The notes below the pieces were generated by a model. The model made no database searches and was not told where the DNA came from. It saw nothing but the letters and a program-made list of their open reading frames with translations. Positions 19,217 through 28,264 of a stretch of 64,000 nt of DNA are shown piece by piece. Position 1 is the stretch's first letter; the number at the start of each line of letters is the position of its first letter. The position numbers and the translations under genes were made by a program. Source of the stretch: Flavonifractor sp052065355 (GTDB lineage Bacteria > Bacillota > Clostridia > Oscillospirales > Oscillospiraceae); NCBI RefSeq assembly GCF_052065355.1, contig NZ_JBQHUF010000015.1, positions 31,305 through 95,304 of the forward strand. Reading direction: 5' to 3'.

Positions 19217-20287
19217 ATGGAGCGATTTTCCGTTCCCACCACCGTCTGTTTTGGCCCCGGCGCGCTGGACGCCCTGGGTAAACTGGCGGGGCGGCGGGTG
19301 TTGGTGGTCACCGATGCATTTCTGGCCCGCTCGGGTCTGCTGGATCAAATTCTCTCCCGTCTGACGGGCTGCACGGTGGAGACCTTCACCGATGTGGTGC
19401 CCGACCCGCCGTTGGAGGTGGTGGCCAAGGGAGTGCACAAAGTGGAGAAGTTCAAGCCCGATGCCCTGGTGGCCTTCGGCGGCGGTTCCCCCATGGACTG
19501 CGCCAAGGCCATGGCCCACTTCTCCACCCTCCGTCCACCCCTTTGGGCCATCCCCACCACCGCAGGCACCGGATCAGAGGTCACCTCCTTCGCCGTCCTC
19601 ACCGACAGCCAGAAGGGGATCAAGTACCCCCTGGTGGACGACAGCCTGCTGCCTCAGACGGCAGTACTGGAGCCCTCCTTCTTAAAAGGAGTGCCTCCCG
19701 CCGTGACGGCAGACACAGGCATGGACGTGCTCACCCACGCCGCCGAGGCCTATGTGGCCAACCGCGCCACCCCCTACTCCGACGCCCTGGCGGAAAAGGC
19801 CTTTGCCCTGGCCTGGGAAAACCTGTCCGCCGCCTTCCGGGGTGAACAGGAGGCCAAGGCCAATATGCTGCTGGCCTCCAACCTGGCGGGGCTGGCCTTC
19901 AACGCCGCCGGACTGGGGCTTTGCCATGGTATGGCCCATACCTTAGGAGGCAGATACCATGTGCCCCACGGGCGGCTCAACGCCATGCTGCTGCCCCACG
20001 TTATCCGCTTCAACGCCACAGATGAAAGGGCCGCCAAGAAGTACGGCAGGCTGGCCAAGGCCTGCGGTCTGACACCCACCTGGCGGGCGCTGGCTGCAGG
20101 ATTGGACCGGCTGCGGAGCCAACTGAAGCTGCCCGCCAAGCTCACCGCCTGCGGAGTGGAGAGCAAGACGTTCAAGGCCGATGCCGACGCCATTGCCGCC
20201 TCCGCCCTGGCCGACCGCTGCACCCCCGCCAACCCCAGAACCGTCACCGCCGACGATGTGAAGGCCCTTCTGAAGGAGCTGGCCTGA
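19217..20287 (+). CDS. eutG: iron-containing alcohol dehydrogenase EutG/PduQ type
   Basis: Reduces acetaldehyde to ethanol and regenerates NAD+ for EutE inside the microcompartment. The 356 residues show the NAD loop FGGGSPMDCAKA, TTAGTGSEVTS, and metal ligands in TGMDVLTHAAEAY and LCHGMAHTLGGRYHVPHG. First gene of the eut operon; its stop overlaps the eutA start. The ATG at 19217 is the conserved start; the reading continues upstream through the leader terminator and is not coding there. Confidence 0.88.
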   Translation: MERFSVPTTVCFGPGALDALGKLAGRRVLVVTDAFLARSGLLDQILSRLTGCTVETFTDVVPDPPLEVVAKGVHKVEKFKPDALVAFGGGSPMDCAKAMAHFSTLRPPLWAIPTTAGTGSEVTSFAVLTDSQKGIKYPLVDDSLLPQTAVLEPSFLKGVPPAVTADTGMDVLTHAAEAYVANRATPYSDALAEKAFALAWENLSAAFRGEQEAKANMLLASNLAGLAFNAAGLGLCHGMAHTLGGRYHVPHGRLNAMLLPHVIRFNATDERAAKKYGRLAKACGLTPTWRALAAGLDRLRSQLKLPAKLTACGVESKTFKADADAIAASALADRCTPANPRTVTADDVKALLKELA

Positions 20288-21702
20288 TGGGGGAGCAGCT
20301 GTTATCGGTAGGCATCGACATCGGCACCAGCACCACACAGCTGATTTTGTCCCGGCTGACTCTGGAAAACCGGGCCGCACCCTTCACGGTGCCCAGGGTG
20401 GCTATCTCGGATCGGGAGGTGCTCTACCGCTCAGACATCCACTTCACCCCCCTGCTGTCCGACACGGTGATCGACGCCGCCGGGGTGCGGGACATTGTGG
20501 CGGAGGAATACCGGAAGTCGGGCTTCTCCCCTCACCAGGTGGACACCGGCGCGGTCATCATCACCGGGGAGACCGCCCGAAAGGAGAACGCCAGAGAGGT
20601 GCTTTCCGCCCTGTCGGAGTTCGCCGGGGATTTTGTAGTGGCCACCGCCGGGCCTGATCTGGAATCTATCCTGGCCGCCCGTGGCGCAGGTGCAGACGAA
20701 TACTCCCGGGAGCATCACACCACAGTATTACACTTTGATATCGGCGGCGGCACCGCCAACCTAGCCAAATACGCCCATGGAGAGCTGACCGCCACCGGCT
20801 GTCTGGACGTGGGCGGGCGGCTTATCAAGCTGGATGGGGGCGGGAGGGTCACCTATGTGTCCCCGGTATTTGCCCGGGCCGGGTGTCCCGCTCCTCAGGT
20901 AGGAGAAGCCGTCACACCGGAGGGTCTAAGGCCGGTCATCCAGACCATGGTGGAGGCCCTGGAGCAGGCTGCGGGGCTGCGGCCCGGCCGAGACAGGCTG
21001 GACGCCTTCCTCACCCAGGGCACCAGCTGGACGCCGGAGCCGGTGCCGTCGGTGTCCTTCTCCGGAGGCGTGGCTGACTGCATTGACAAGCCACCGGAGG
21101 ACTGGCTGGCCTTCGGGGATATCGGGGTATTGCTGGGACGGGCTATCGCCGCCTCCCCCGCCTTTCATCAGGCGGGCCGATTCCGAGGCGGGGAGACCAT
21201 CCGGGCCACGGTGGTGGGGGCAGGAAGCCACGCCACCGATCTGTCCGGCTCCACCATTTTCTACCGGGACATTCCCTTTCCGCTGAAAAGCATCCCCATT
21301 CTCAAACTGACCGCTCAGGAGGAAACAGGGTCGGCGGAGGAATTGTCCGCCGCCATCCGGGACAAACTGGGCTGGTACGCCGATCAGGGCGGGCTGGTGC
21401 AGCTGGCTCTGGCCCTCCGGGGAGAACAAAACCCCAGCTATGCCCGCATCCAGGAGCTGGCCCGGGGCATTGTGGACGGTCTGGAACCCCTGCGCCGGGC
21501 GGGTTTTGTGCCCATTGTGGCGGTGGAGGCCGACCAGGCCAAGGTGCTGGGCCAGGCCATGGCCGCCCTGGTCTCTGGCCCCCTGCTCTGCCTGGACGGC
21601 GTGGGCATGGACAACGGGGACTATATCGACATCGGAACCCCGGTAGCCGGCGGTTCCGTATTACCCATCGTTATCAAGACCCTTGCATTTCACAAATCGT
21701 AG
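20287..21702 (+). CDS. eutA: ethanolamine ammonia-lyase reactivase EutA
   Basis: Removes damaged cobalamin from EutBC in an ATP-dependent way. It is an actin/Hsp70-fold protein of 471 residues with phosphate loops VGIDIGTSTTQLI at the N-terminus and FDIGGGTANLAKY near 150-160, plus VITGETARKENAREVL. Overlaps eutG by one base and precedes eutB, the usual order in Firmicutes. Confidence 0.94.
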   Translation: MGEQLLSVGIDIGTSTTQLILSRLTLENRAAPFTVPRVAISDREVLYRSDIHFTPLLSDTVIDAAGVRDIVAEEYRKSGFSPHQVDTGAVIITGETARKENAREVLSALSEFAGDFVVATAGPDLESILAARGAGADEYSREHHTTVLHFDIGGGTANLAKYAHGELTATGCLDVGGRLIKLDGGGRVTYVSPVFARAGCPAPQVGEAVTPEGLRPVIQTMVEALEQAAGLRPGRDRLDAFLTQGTSWTPEPVPSVSFSGGVADCIDKPPEDWLAFGDIGVLLGRAIAASPAFHQAGRFRGGETIRATVVGAGSHATDLSGSTIFYRDIPFPLKSIPILKLTAQEETGSAEELSAAIRDKLGWYADQGGLVQLALALRGEQNPSYARIQELARGIVDGLEPLRRAGFVPIVAVEADQAKVLGQAMAALVSGPLLCLDGVGMDNGDYIDIGTPVAGGSVLPIVIKTLAFHKS

Positions 21703-21720
21703 CCGCAAAGGAGCGATCAC

Positions 21721-23085
21721 ATGATACTCAAGACCAAGCTGCTGGGGCATGTCTACGAATTCAAGTCGGTAAAAGACGCCCTGGCCAAAGCCAACGAGGA
21801 GAAGTCGGGCGACCGGCTGGCGGGCATCGCCGCCGAGAACGCCGAGGAGCGGATAGCGGCCAAGGTGGTGGTAGCCAACCTGACCCTAGCCGACCTGCGC
21901 AACAACCCCGCCGTCCCCTACGAGGAGGACGAGGTCACCCGCATCATCCAGGATGACGTGAATGAGAAGATCTACGACCAGATCAAGAACTGGACGGTAT
22001 CCGAGCTGCGGGAGTGGCTGCTGGCGGAAAACCACGACGGGGACGCCATCCGGTGGGTGAGCCGGGGCCTGACGGCGGAGATGATCGCCGCCGTGGCCAA
22101 GCTGATGAGCAATATGGATCTCATCTACGCCGCCAAGAAGATCAAGGTCACCGCCCACTGCAACACCACCATCGGCCTGCCGGGCACCCTGTCCTGCCGT
22201 CTCCAGCCCAACCACCCCACCGACGACCCGGACGGCATTCTGGCCTCCCTGCTGGAGGGCCTGACCTACGGCGCCGGTGACGCGGTGCTGGGTCTGAACC
22301 CTGTGGACGATTCGGTGGAAAGTGTGCGCCGGGTACTGGATCGGTTCCACGAGGTGCGCAACCGCTGGAACATCCCCACCCAGATCTGCGTGCTGGCCCA
22401 CGTCACCACCCAGATGGAGGCGGTGCGCAAGGGCGCGCCCTGCGACCTGATCTTCCAGTCCATCGCCGGCTCCCAGAAGGGCAACGAGGCCTTCGGCCTG
22501 GACGGCAAGCTCATTGAGGAAGCCCGGCAGCTGGCTCTGAAGGAGGGCACCGCCGTGGGGCCCAACGTGATGTACTTTGAGACCGGCCAGGGCTCCGAGC
22601 TGTCCTCCGAAGCACACCACGGGGCCGACCAGGTGGTGATGGAGGCCCGGTGCTACGGTTTTGCCAAGCGGTTCCAGCCCTACCTGGTAAACACGGTAGT
22701 GGGCTTCATCGGGCCGGAATATCTGTATAATTCCAAGCAGGTAATACGGGCTGGATTGGAAGACCACTTCATGGGTAAGCTCACCGGCGTGCCCATGGGG
22801 TGCGACGCCTGCTACACCAACCACATGAAGGCCGATCAGAACGACATCGAGGACCTGGCGGTACTGCTTACCGCCGCCGGGTGCAACTATTTTATGGGCA
22901 TTCCTCACGGGGACGACGTGATGCTCAACTACCAGACCACCGGCTTCCACGAGACCGCCGCCCTGCGGGAGCTGTTCGGCCTCACCGCCATCCCCCCCTT
23001 CCAGCGGTGGCTGGAGGATATGGGCTTTGTGGAGAATGGCAGGCTGACCCCCCTGGCGGGCGACGCGTCGGTGCTGCTGGCATAA
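21721..23085 (+). CDS. eutB: ethanolamine ammonia-lyase large subunit EutB
   Basis: Catalytic TIM-barrel subunit of the adenosylcobalamin enzyme splitting ethanolamine to acetaldehyde and ammonia. The 454 residues are full length and carry TAHCNTTIGLPGTLSCRLQPN, GLNPVDDS, the substrate-loop SIAGSQKGNEAFG and GSELSSEAHHGADQ, with CYTNHMKADQND near the end. AAAGGAG precedes the ATG. Works with EutC. Confidence 0.97.
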   Translation: MILKTKLLGHVYEFKSVKDALAKANEEKSGDRLAGIAAENAEERIAAKVVVANLTLADLRNNPAVPYEEDEVTRIIQDDVNEKIYDQIKNWTVSELREWLLAENHDGDAIRWVSRGLTAEMIAAVAKLMSNMDLIYAAKKIKVTAHCNTTIGLPGTLSCRLQPNHPTDDPDGILASLLEGLTYGAGDAVLGLNPVDDSVESVRRVLDRFHEVRNRWNIPTQICVLAHVTTQMEAVRKGAPCDLIFQSIAGSQKGNEAFGLDGKLIEEARQLALKEGTAVGPNVMYFETGQGSELSSEAHHGADQVVMEARCYGFAKRFQPYLVNTVVGFIGPEYLYNSKQVIRAGLEDHFMGKLTGVPMGCDACYTNHMKADQNDIEDLAVLLTAAGCNYFMGIPHGDDVMLNYQTTGFHETAALRELFGLTAIPPFQRWLEDMGFVENGRLTPLAGDASVLLA

Positions 23086-23098
23086 GGAGGTTTTCGGT

Positions 23099-23974
23099 TT
23101 GAATGAACAAGAGCTGCGCTCCCTGGTGGAGCGGATGGTGCTGGAGATGGCGGGAGAGGGGACGGTAACAACCACCGCCACCCCCCGCCGCACCTCCACG
23201 GAGGTCTCCGACGGCTGTCTGGAGGACATCACCCAGACCGATCTGCGGGGACAGTATTTGGTGGAGAATCCCCGCAACGGCGGCGCTTTCCTGGATCTGA
23301 AGAAAAAGACCCCGGCCCGGCTGGGCCTGGGCCGGGCGGGTGCCCGATACCGCACCCTGTCCATGCTGCGGATGCGGGCCGACCACGCCGCCGCCCAGGA
23401 CTCGGTATTCTCCCACGTGCCCGACGAGTTCGCCGCCCAGAACGGCTTTACTCCCGTCCAGACCCTGTGTCAGACCAAGGATGAATACCTGACCCGGCCC
23501 GATCGGGGCCGCCGGTTCGACGAGGCCAATCAGGCCATCATCAAGAAAACCTTTGGCTCCAACCCGAAAATCGCCCTGGTGGTGGGCGACGGCCTCTCCT
23601 CCGCCGCCATCGAGGCCAACGCGGTGGACTGCCTCCAGGCCATCCGGGCGGGCCTGAAGGCCTACGGCCTGGAGGGCGGCCCGGTGCTCTACGTGAAGTA
23701 CTGCCGGGTGGGCGCCTCCGACCACATCGGTGATCTCACCGGTGCGGAGGTGGTGTGCATGCTGGTGGGCGAGCGGCCCGGCCTGGTGACGGCGGAGTCC
23801 ATGTCCGCCTACTTGACCTACAAGCCCCACATCGGCATCCCGGAATCCAAGCGCACCGTGATCTCCAACATCCACAAGGGGGGCACCACGGCAGTAGAGG
23901 CAGGTGCCCATATCGCGGAACTAATCAAAACCATGCTGGACAAAAAGGCCAGCGGCATTGATCTGAAGGGGTGA
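23099..23974 (+). CDS. eutC: ethanolamine ammonia-lyase small subunit EutC
   Basis: Cobalamin-contacting small subunit, 291 residues: LGLGRAGARYRT, ALVVGDGLSSAA, YCRVGASDHIGD and SERP-like GERPGL are all present. It starts at TTG (23099) with AAGGAGG eight bases upstream. The N-terminal helix NEQELRSLVERMVLEMAGEG is amphipathic and resembles the EutC microcompartment-targeting helix; a Thr/Pro-rich linker follows. Confidence 0.95.
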   Translation: MNEQELRSLVERMVLEMAGEGTVTTTATPRRTSTEVSDGCLEDITQTDLRGQYLVENPRNGGAFLDLKKKTPARLGLGRAGARYRTLSMLRMRADHAAAQDSVFSHVPDEFAAQNGFTPVQTLCQTKDEYLTRPDRGRRFDEANQAIIKKTFGSNPKIALVVGDGLSSAAIEANAVDCLQAIRAGLKAYGLEGGPVLYVKYCRVGASDHIGDLTGAEVVCMLVGERPGLVTAESMSAYLTYKPHIGIPESKRTVISNIHKGGTTAVEAGAHIAELIKTMLDKKASGIDLKG

Positions 23975-23978
23975 GGAC

Positions 23979-24632
23979 ATGACAGGCGATCTGATCCCGG
24001 CCAAGGTACTGGCCACCCACACCATCGCCAACGTCAGCGAGACGCTGGCCAAAAAGCTGGGCCTGCCCCGGCAATACCGCTCCATCGGCCTCATCACCGC
24101 CGACAGCGACGACGTAACCTACTGCGCCCTGGACGAGGCCACCAAGGCCGCGGCAGTGGAGGTGGTATACGGCCGCTCCCTATACGCCGGGGCGGCCAAC
24201 GCGTCCACCAAGCTGGCGGGCGAGGTCATCGGCATCCTGGCCGGGCCCAACCCGGCGGAGGTGGAGTCCGGCCTGCGGGCCTGCGCCGACTTTATGGAGA
24301 GCGGCGTGGGTTTCCGCTCCGCCAATGAGGACGACTCCATCGTCTACTTCGCCCACACTGTCTCCCGGACGGGCACCTACCTGTCCAAGACGGCAGGCGT
24401 GAAAGAGGGGGAGGCCCTGGCCTACCTTATTGCCCCGCCCCTGGAGGCCATGGTAGGCCTGGACGAGGCCATGAAGGCCGCCGACGTGGAGCTGGTGACC
24501 CTGTTCGAGCCCCCCAGCGAGACCAACTTCGGCGGCGGCCTGCTCACCGGCACCCAAAGCGCCTGTGACGCCGCCTGCGCGGCCTTTGCCGAGGCGGTAA
24601 AGGCTGTGGCCGCCCATCCCAAGGAGGTGTGA
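23979..24632 (+). CDS. eutL: microcompartment shell protein EutL
   Basis: Trimeric tandem-BMC shell protein, 217 residues, thought to form the gated pores through which ethanolamine passes. Characteristic stretches are ATHTIANVSETLAKKLGL, the first-half ALDEATKAAAVEVVYGRSLYAG, VYFAHTVSRTG, and the closing GLLTGTQSACDAACAAFAEAV. Four bases after eutC, four before eutE. Confidence 0.95.
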   Translation: MTGDLIPAKVLATHTIANVSETLAKKLGLPRQYRSIGLITADSDDVTYCALDEATKAAAVEVVYGRSLYAGAANASTKLAGEVIGILAGPNPAEVESGLRACADFMESGVGFRSANEDDSIVYFAHTVSRTGTYLSKTAGVKEGEALAYLIAPPLEAMVGLDEAMKAADVELVTLFEPPSETNFGGGLLTGTQSACDAACAAFAEAVKAVAAHPKEV

Positions 24633-24636
24633 CCCT

Positions 24637-26091
24637 ATGGAATTTGATAAAGACCTCCGCTCCATCCAGGAGGTACGGGATCTGCTGACTCAAGCCAAGC
24701 GGGCCCAGAACGCCCTGGCAGGCATGAGCCAGGAAGATCTGGACCGGATCACCGCCGCCATCTCCACAGCAGGAGCGGAGCACGCCGCCCGTCTGGCGGC
24801 CATGGCGGCGGAGGAGACCGGATTTGGTAAAAAAGAAGACAAGGAGATCAAAAACCGCTTCGCGGCGGTGACCTTATACGAGGCCATTAAGGATCAGAAG
24901 ACCCACGGCGTCCTCCATGAGGACAAAGAGCACCGGACGGTGGACATCGGGGTGCCGGTGGGCGTGGTGGCCGGGCTGGTGCCCTCCACCAACCCCACCT
25001 CCACGGTGATCTACAAGGCCATGATCTGCCTGAAGGCGGGCAACCCCATCATCTTCTCTCCCCATCCCAGCGCGGTGGGCTGCATCCTGGAGACGGTAAA
25101 GGTGATCCGCCAGGCGGCGGAGCGGGCAGGCGCCCCCACCGGCAGCATCTCCTGCATCACCACACCCACCATCGAGGCCACCAACACCCTGATGCGCCAC
25201 GACATCACCCGGCTCATTCTGGCCACCGGCGGCGCGGCCATGGTGAAGGCGGCCTACTCCTCTGGCACCCCCGCCATCGGCGTGGGCGCGGGCAACGGCC
25301 CGGCCTATATCCACCACACCGCCAATGTGGATCTGGCGGTCAAGCGCATCCTGGACTCCAAGACCTTTGACAACGGCACCATCTGCGCCAGCGAGCAGAG
25401 CGTCATCATGGAGGCCCGGATGGAGCCGGCGGTGAAGGCCGCCCTCCGGGCTCAGGGGGCCTATCTGCTGGATGTGGAGGAAACCCAGCAGCTCTCCCGG
25501 TTCATTCTCCGGGCCAACGGCACCATGAATCCGGCCATCGTGGGCAAGAGCGTAGAGACCCTGGCCAAGCTGGCGGGTCTCACCCGTGTTCCCAAGGACG
25601 CCCGGGTACTGGTAGCCCGGGAAACCGGCGTAGGCAAGGGCCACCCCTACTCCAGCGAGAAGCTGGGGCTGATTTTGGCCTGCTACGTGGAGCCGGACGA
25701 GGAAGCCGTGCTCCGCCGGTGTGTGGAGATCCTGGAGTGGGAGGGCGCGGGCCACACCTTCGCCATCCACACCGAGGACGAGAGCGTGGCCAAGCGCTTT
25801 GCCGCCGCCGTCCCCGCCAGCCGGGTACTGGTGAACACACCCGCCTCCCTGGGCGGCATCGGAGCCACCACCTGCCTGTTCCCCGCCCTCACCCTGGGCT
25901 GCGGCGCAGTGGGCGGTTCCTCCAGTTCCAACAACATCGGGCCCCTGGACCTCATCAACATCAAGCGGGTGGCCTGGGGCGTAAAGGAGCTGGAGCAGCT
26001 CCGGGGCCAGGCCGCTGGGTCCGCCCCCTACACGGTGGACGACAGCCTGCTGGATCGGCTGGTGGAGCAGATCATGGGGAGGCTGAAGTAA
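24637..26091 (+). CDS. eutE: CoA-acylating acetaldehyde dehydrogenase EutE
   Basis: Oxidises acetaldehyde to acetyl-CoA with NAD+. The 484 residues contain PVGVVAGLVPSTNPTST, catalytic cysteine in NGTICASEQSVI, and GAGNGPAYIH. An amphipathic C-terminal helix (DSLLDRLVEQIMGRLK) may direct it into the compartment. Feeds PduL (acetyl-phosphate) and is balanced by EutG. One base separates its stop from the next ATG. Confidence 0.95.
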   Translation: MEFDKDLRSIQEVRDLLTQAKRAQNALAGMSQEDLDRITAAISTAGAEHAARLAAMAAEETGFGKKEDKEIKNRFAAVTLYEAIKDQKTHGVLHEDKEHRTVDIGVPVGVVAGLVPSTNPTSTVIYKAMICLKAGNPIIFSPHPSAVGCILETVKVIRQAAERAGAPTGSISCITTPTIEATNTLMRHDITRLILATGGAAMVKAAYSSGTPAIGVGAGNGPAYIHHTANVDLAVKRILDSKTFDNGTICASEQSVIMEARMEPAVKAALRAQGAYLLDVEETQQLSRFILRANGTMNPAIVGKSVETLAKLAGLTRVPKDARVLVARETGVGKGHPYSSEKLGLILACYVEPDEEAVLRRCVEILEWEGAGHTFAIHTEDESVAKRFAAAVPASRVLVNTPASLGGIGATTCLFPALTLGCGAVGGSSSSNNIGPLDLINIKRVAWGVKELEQLRGQAAGSAPYTVDDSLLDRLVEQIMGRLK

Positions 26092-26092
26092 G

Positions 26093-26662
26093 ATGAGCGA
26101 AGTCAACGCCGACGGTGTGCTGCTCAATCCCCAGGAGGCCATTCTGCAGGAGGCTCAAAACCTGACCAACGCTCTGCTGGCCGAAGCGCCCGAGGGTCTG
26201 GAAGAGGACAGCGGGCACACCGTCTACGCCGGTAACGGGGAGCCCGCCGGCAGCGTAGGCGGCGCGCCCCATCTGCCCGCAAAAGCTGTTTCAGCAAAGT
26301 CAAAAACAAAAACTTCCCCCAAGCGGGGCGGCTCTAAAGCAGCCCCCGAACAGAAAGGAGAACGCAAGATGGCGAATACGAATGCACTGGGTATGGTAGA
26401 GACTAAGGGACTGGTGGGGGCCATTGAGGCCGCCGACGCGATGGTAAAGGCCGCCAACGTCCAGCTGGTGGGCAAGGAGCAGGTAGGCGGCGGTCTGGTG
26501 ACCGTCATGGTTCGGGGTGATGTGGGCGCGGTGAACGCCGCCACCGACGCCGGCGCCGCCGCCGCCGAGAAGGTGGGCGAGCTGATTTCCGTCCATGTCA
26601 TCCCCCGCCCCCACGCCGAGGTGGATCACATCCTGCCCCACGGCGAGGGGATGGGCGAGTAA
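26093..26662 (+). CDS. eutM: BMC hexameric shell protein (EutM/PduA type) with N-terminal extension
   Basis: The C-terminal 97 residues (from Met93, MANTNALGMVETKGLVGAIE) are a canonical BMC-H shell protein whose hexamers tile the facets. They are preceded in frame by 92 unusual residues: a possible helix (PQEAILQEAQNLTNALLAEA), a Gly/Pro linker and a Lys/Ser/Thr-rich stretch with many basic residues. The ATG at 26093 has GGGGAGG eleven bases upstream, while ATG 26369 has AAAGGAG at optimal spacing, so both a 189-residue and a 97-residue form may be made. Homologues are normally about 95 residues. Sits between eutE and eutT with no gap to the latter. Confidence 0.88.
   Translation: MSEVNADGVLLNPQEAILQEAQNLTNALLAEAPEGLEEDSGHTVYAGNGEPAGSVGGAPHLPAKAVSAKSKTKTSPKRGGSKAAPEQKGERKMANTNALGMVETKGLVGAIEAADAMVKAANVQLVGKEQVGGGLVTVMVRGDVGAVNAATDAGAAAAEKVGELISVHVIPRPHAEVDHILPHGEGMGE
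26354..26371 (+). promoter_or_regulatory. strong internal ribosome site and start for the standard-length EutM
   Basis: AAAGGAG at 26354-26360 lies eight bases before the ATG at 26369, exactly at the start of the conserved BMC domain and inside the longer reading. It probably gives the short 97-residue shell protein. Confidence 0.75.
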
Positions 26663-27385
26663 ATGGAGCTGCTCACCCGTGAGGACGTGCGCCGGATGTC
26701 GGACAACGGCACCCGCGGGCCGGTCGTGGTAAACAAGGGGCAGACCCTCACCCCCGGCGCCAGGGACTGGCTGGCCGCCCACAAGATCCAGGCGGTGTAC
26801 CCCCAGGGGCGGGAGGAGGGGAATGCCCCCTCCCCCGCCACGTACCGCACCCTGTCCGGCGCCACCCTCACTGAAAAACCGGAACACATGACCCACCTGA
26901 AGGGCAACATCCTGGTACCCAAAGACCACCCCCGCATCGCCTTCCGGGGCATGATCGACGCTCTGGAGGCGGAGATCCTGCTGACTCAGCGGGCGGCGGC
27001 GGATTACCCCAAGCTGGTGTCCGAGCTGGAGGAGGTGCTCTCCTTCGTGCGGAACTTCATCCGGTGCGACGTACTGGATGAACCGCTGAAGGACATCAAG
27101 CTGTGCGGCTATGACGCCGGACAGCTGCGGGAGTACTCTCACTACCCGGACAAGCATCTGGGCCAGCCCCACTTTCTCCCCGCCCACACTGACCCGCCCG
27201 CCCTGCTGGCGGTGAACAAGCTGCGCACCCTGGTGCGGCAGACGGAGCTTTCCGCCTACGCAGCCTTCAAGGACGCCGACGGTGCGGTAACCCGGGGAGA
27301 TATCATTCTGGGGCTCAACCGGCTCAGTTCCCTCATGTGGATCATGATGATCAAGCTGAAGGGGGAACAATATGAGCGCCATTAG
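26663..27385 (+). CDS. eutT: EutT-like cobalamin adenosyltransferase
   Basis: Makes adenosylcobalamin for EutBC. The 240 residues contain HPRIAFRGMIDALEAEILL and LEEVLSFVRNFIRCDVL typical of EutT, with a beta-rich N-terminal part (TREDVRRM, VVNKGQTLTPGARDWL). The HX11CCxxC cysteine cluster known from Salmonella EutT is not seen; only isolated cysteines (IRCDVL, KLCGYD) remain. Starts directly after the eutM stop and overlaps pduL by 14 bases. Confidence 0.88.
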   Translation: MELLTREDVRRMSDNGTRGPVVVNKGQTLTPGARDWLAAHKIQAVYPQGREEGNAPSPATYRTLSGATLTEKPEHMTHLKGNILVPKDHPRIAFRGMIDALEAEILLTQRAAADYPKLVSELEEVLSFVRNFIRCDVLDEPLKDIKLCGYDAGQLREYSHYPDKHLGQPHFLPAHTDPPALLAVNKLRTLVRQTELSAYAAFKDADGAVTRGDIILGLNRLSSLMWIMMIKLKGEQYERH

Positions 27386-27995
27386 TACCGTATCGCTGGA
27401 GCGGCTGGCAGACCAGATCGTCCACCGCCTGACGGTGGAGATGGAGGCCAGCGGCCGCCACGTCCACCTGTCCCGGGCCCATGTAGAGGCCCTGTTCGGA
27501 CCGGGCTACCAGCTCAACCGGGTCAAGGACCTGTCCCAGCCGGGGCAGTTCGCCTGCGCCGAGCGGGTGACGCTGGAGGGCCCCAAGGGCATTTTGCAGA
27601 ATGTGGTGGTACTGGGTCCGGAGCGGCCGGAGAGCCAGGTGGAGATCTCCCTTACCGACGGCGTGGCCCTGGGCATCGTGCCGCCGGTGCGGCTGTCGGG
27701 CGACATTGCGAACACTCCCGGCATCACCCTCCGCCACGGGGACCGCTGTGTGGTGCTGAACCAGGGGCTCATCGCCGCCAAGCGGCACATCCACATGACG
27801 CCCGCCGACGCCGCCCGGTTTGGGGTGGAAAACGGCCAGTCGGTGCGCCTCCAGGCCTTTACCGCCCGGCCGGTGGTCTTTGAAGATATGGAAGTGCGGA
27901 TCTCCCCCAAGTTTTCCACCGCCGTTCACATCGACTATGACGAGGCCAACGCCTGTGGATTTAAAAAGGGCGACCGGGGGCTGATTTTGCCGTGA
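27372..27995 (+). CDS. pduL: phosphotransacylase PduL/EutD
   Basis: Converts acetyl-CoA and phosphate to acetyl-phosphate and recycles CoA inside the microcompartment. The 207 residues carry the two zinc-binding histidine motifs of PduL, GRHVHLS at 28-34 and AKRHIHM at 136-142. The N-terminal 20 residues (STVSLERLADQIVHRLTVEM) look like an encapsulation helix. Overlaps eutT and the following small gene. Confidence 0.94.
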   Translation: MSAISTVSLERLADQIVHRLTVEMEASGRHVHLSRAHVEALFGPGYQLNRVKDLSQPGQFACAERVTLEGPKGILQNVVVLGPERPESQVEISLTDGVALGIVPPVRLSGDIANTPGITLRHGDRCVVLNQGLIAAKRHIHMTPADAARFGVENGQSVRLQAFTARPVVFEDMEVRISPKFSTAVHIDYDEANACGFKKGDRGLILP

Positions 27996-28264
27996 GGCTG
28001 GAATGGCGGGGGCGCACCCTGGTCATCACCTGGCTGCCGGTGGACTCCATGGGCCGTCTGGCGGCTCTGGCCCCGGGCAGTCCCGGGGAAACCGAGGTGC
28101 TGGCCGCCCTGCTGGCCGGAGCACGGGTGTGCCTGAATCGGCAGGCCATGGAGTACCGCCGCTACCGCCGCACCGCGCCGGCGGGGATCTATCGCCGCTG
28201 CCTCAGTCTGGAGCGGCGGCTGAGGGAGATGGGTGTCTGTGTTATTGGGACAAGTGGCCGGTAA
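27992..28264 (+). CDS. small PduM-like / eut-associated protein, function unknown
   Basis: 90 residues from a GTG overlapping the pduL stop. Arg-rich, no membrane segment; central ETEVLAALLAGARVCLNRQA followed by YRRYRR and LSLERRLREMGVCVIG. It sits exactly between pduL and the pentamer gene, the place of pduM in pdu operons, and the ALLAGARVCL-type stretch resembles, from memory, part of PduM and of the clostridial eut-specific hypothetical family (TIGR02536 type), both longer. It overlaps the eutN start by 32 bases. Coding is supported by the overlaps and operon position; function is not assigned. Confidence 0.65.
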   Translation: MRLEWRGRTLVITWLPVDSMGRLAALAPGSPGETEVLAALLAGARVCLNRQAMEYRRYRRTAPAGIYRRCLSLERRLREMGVCVIGTSGR

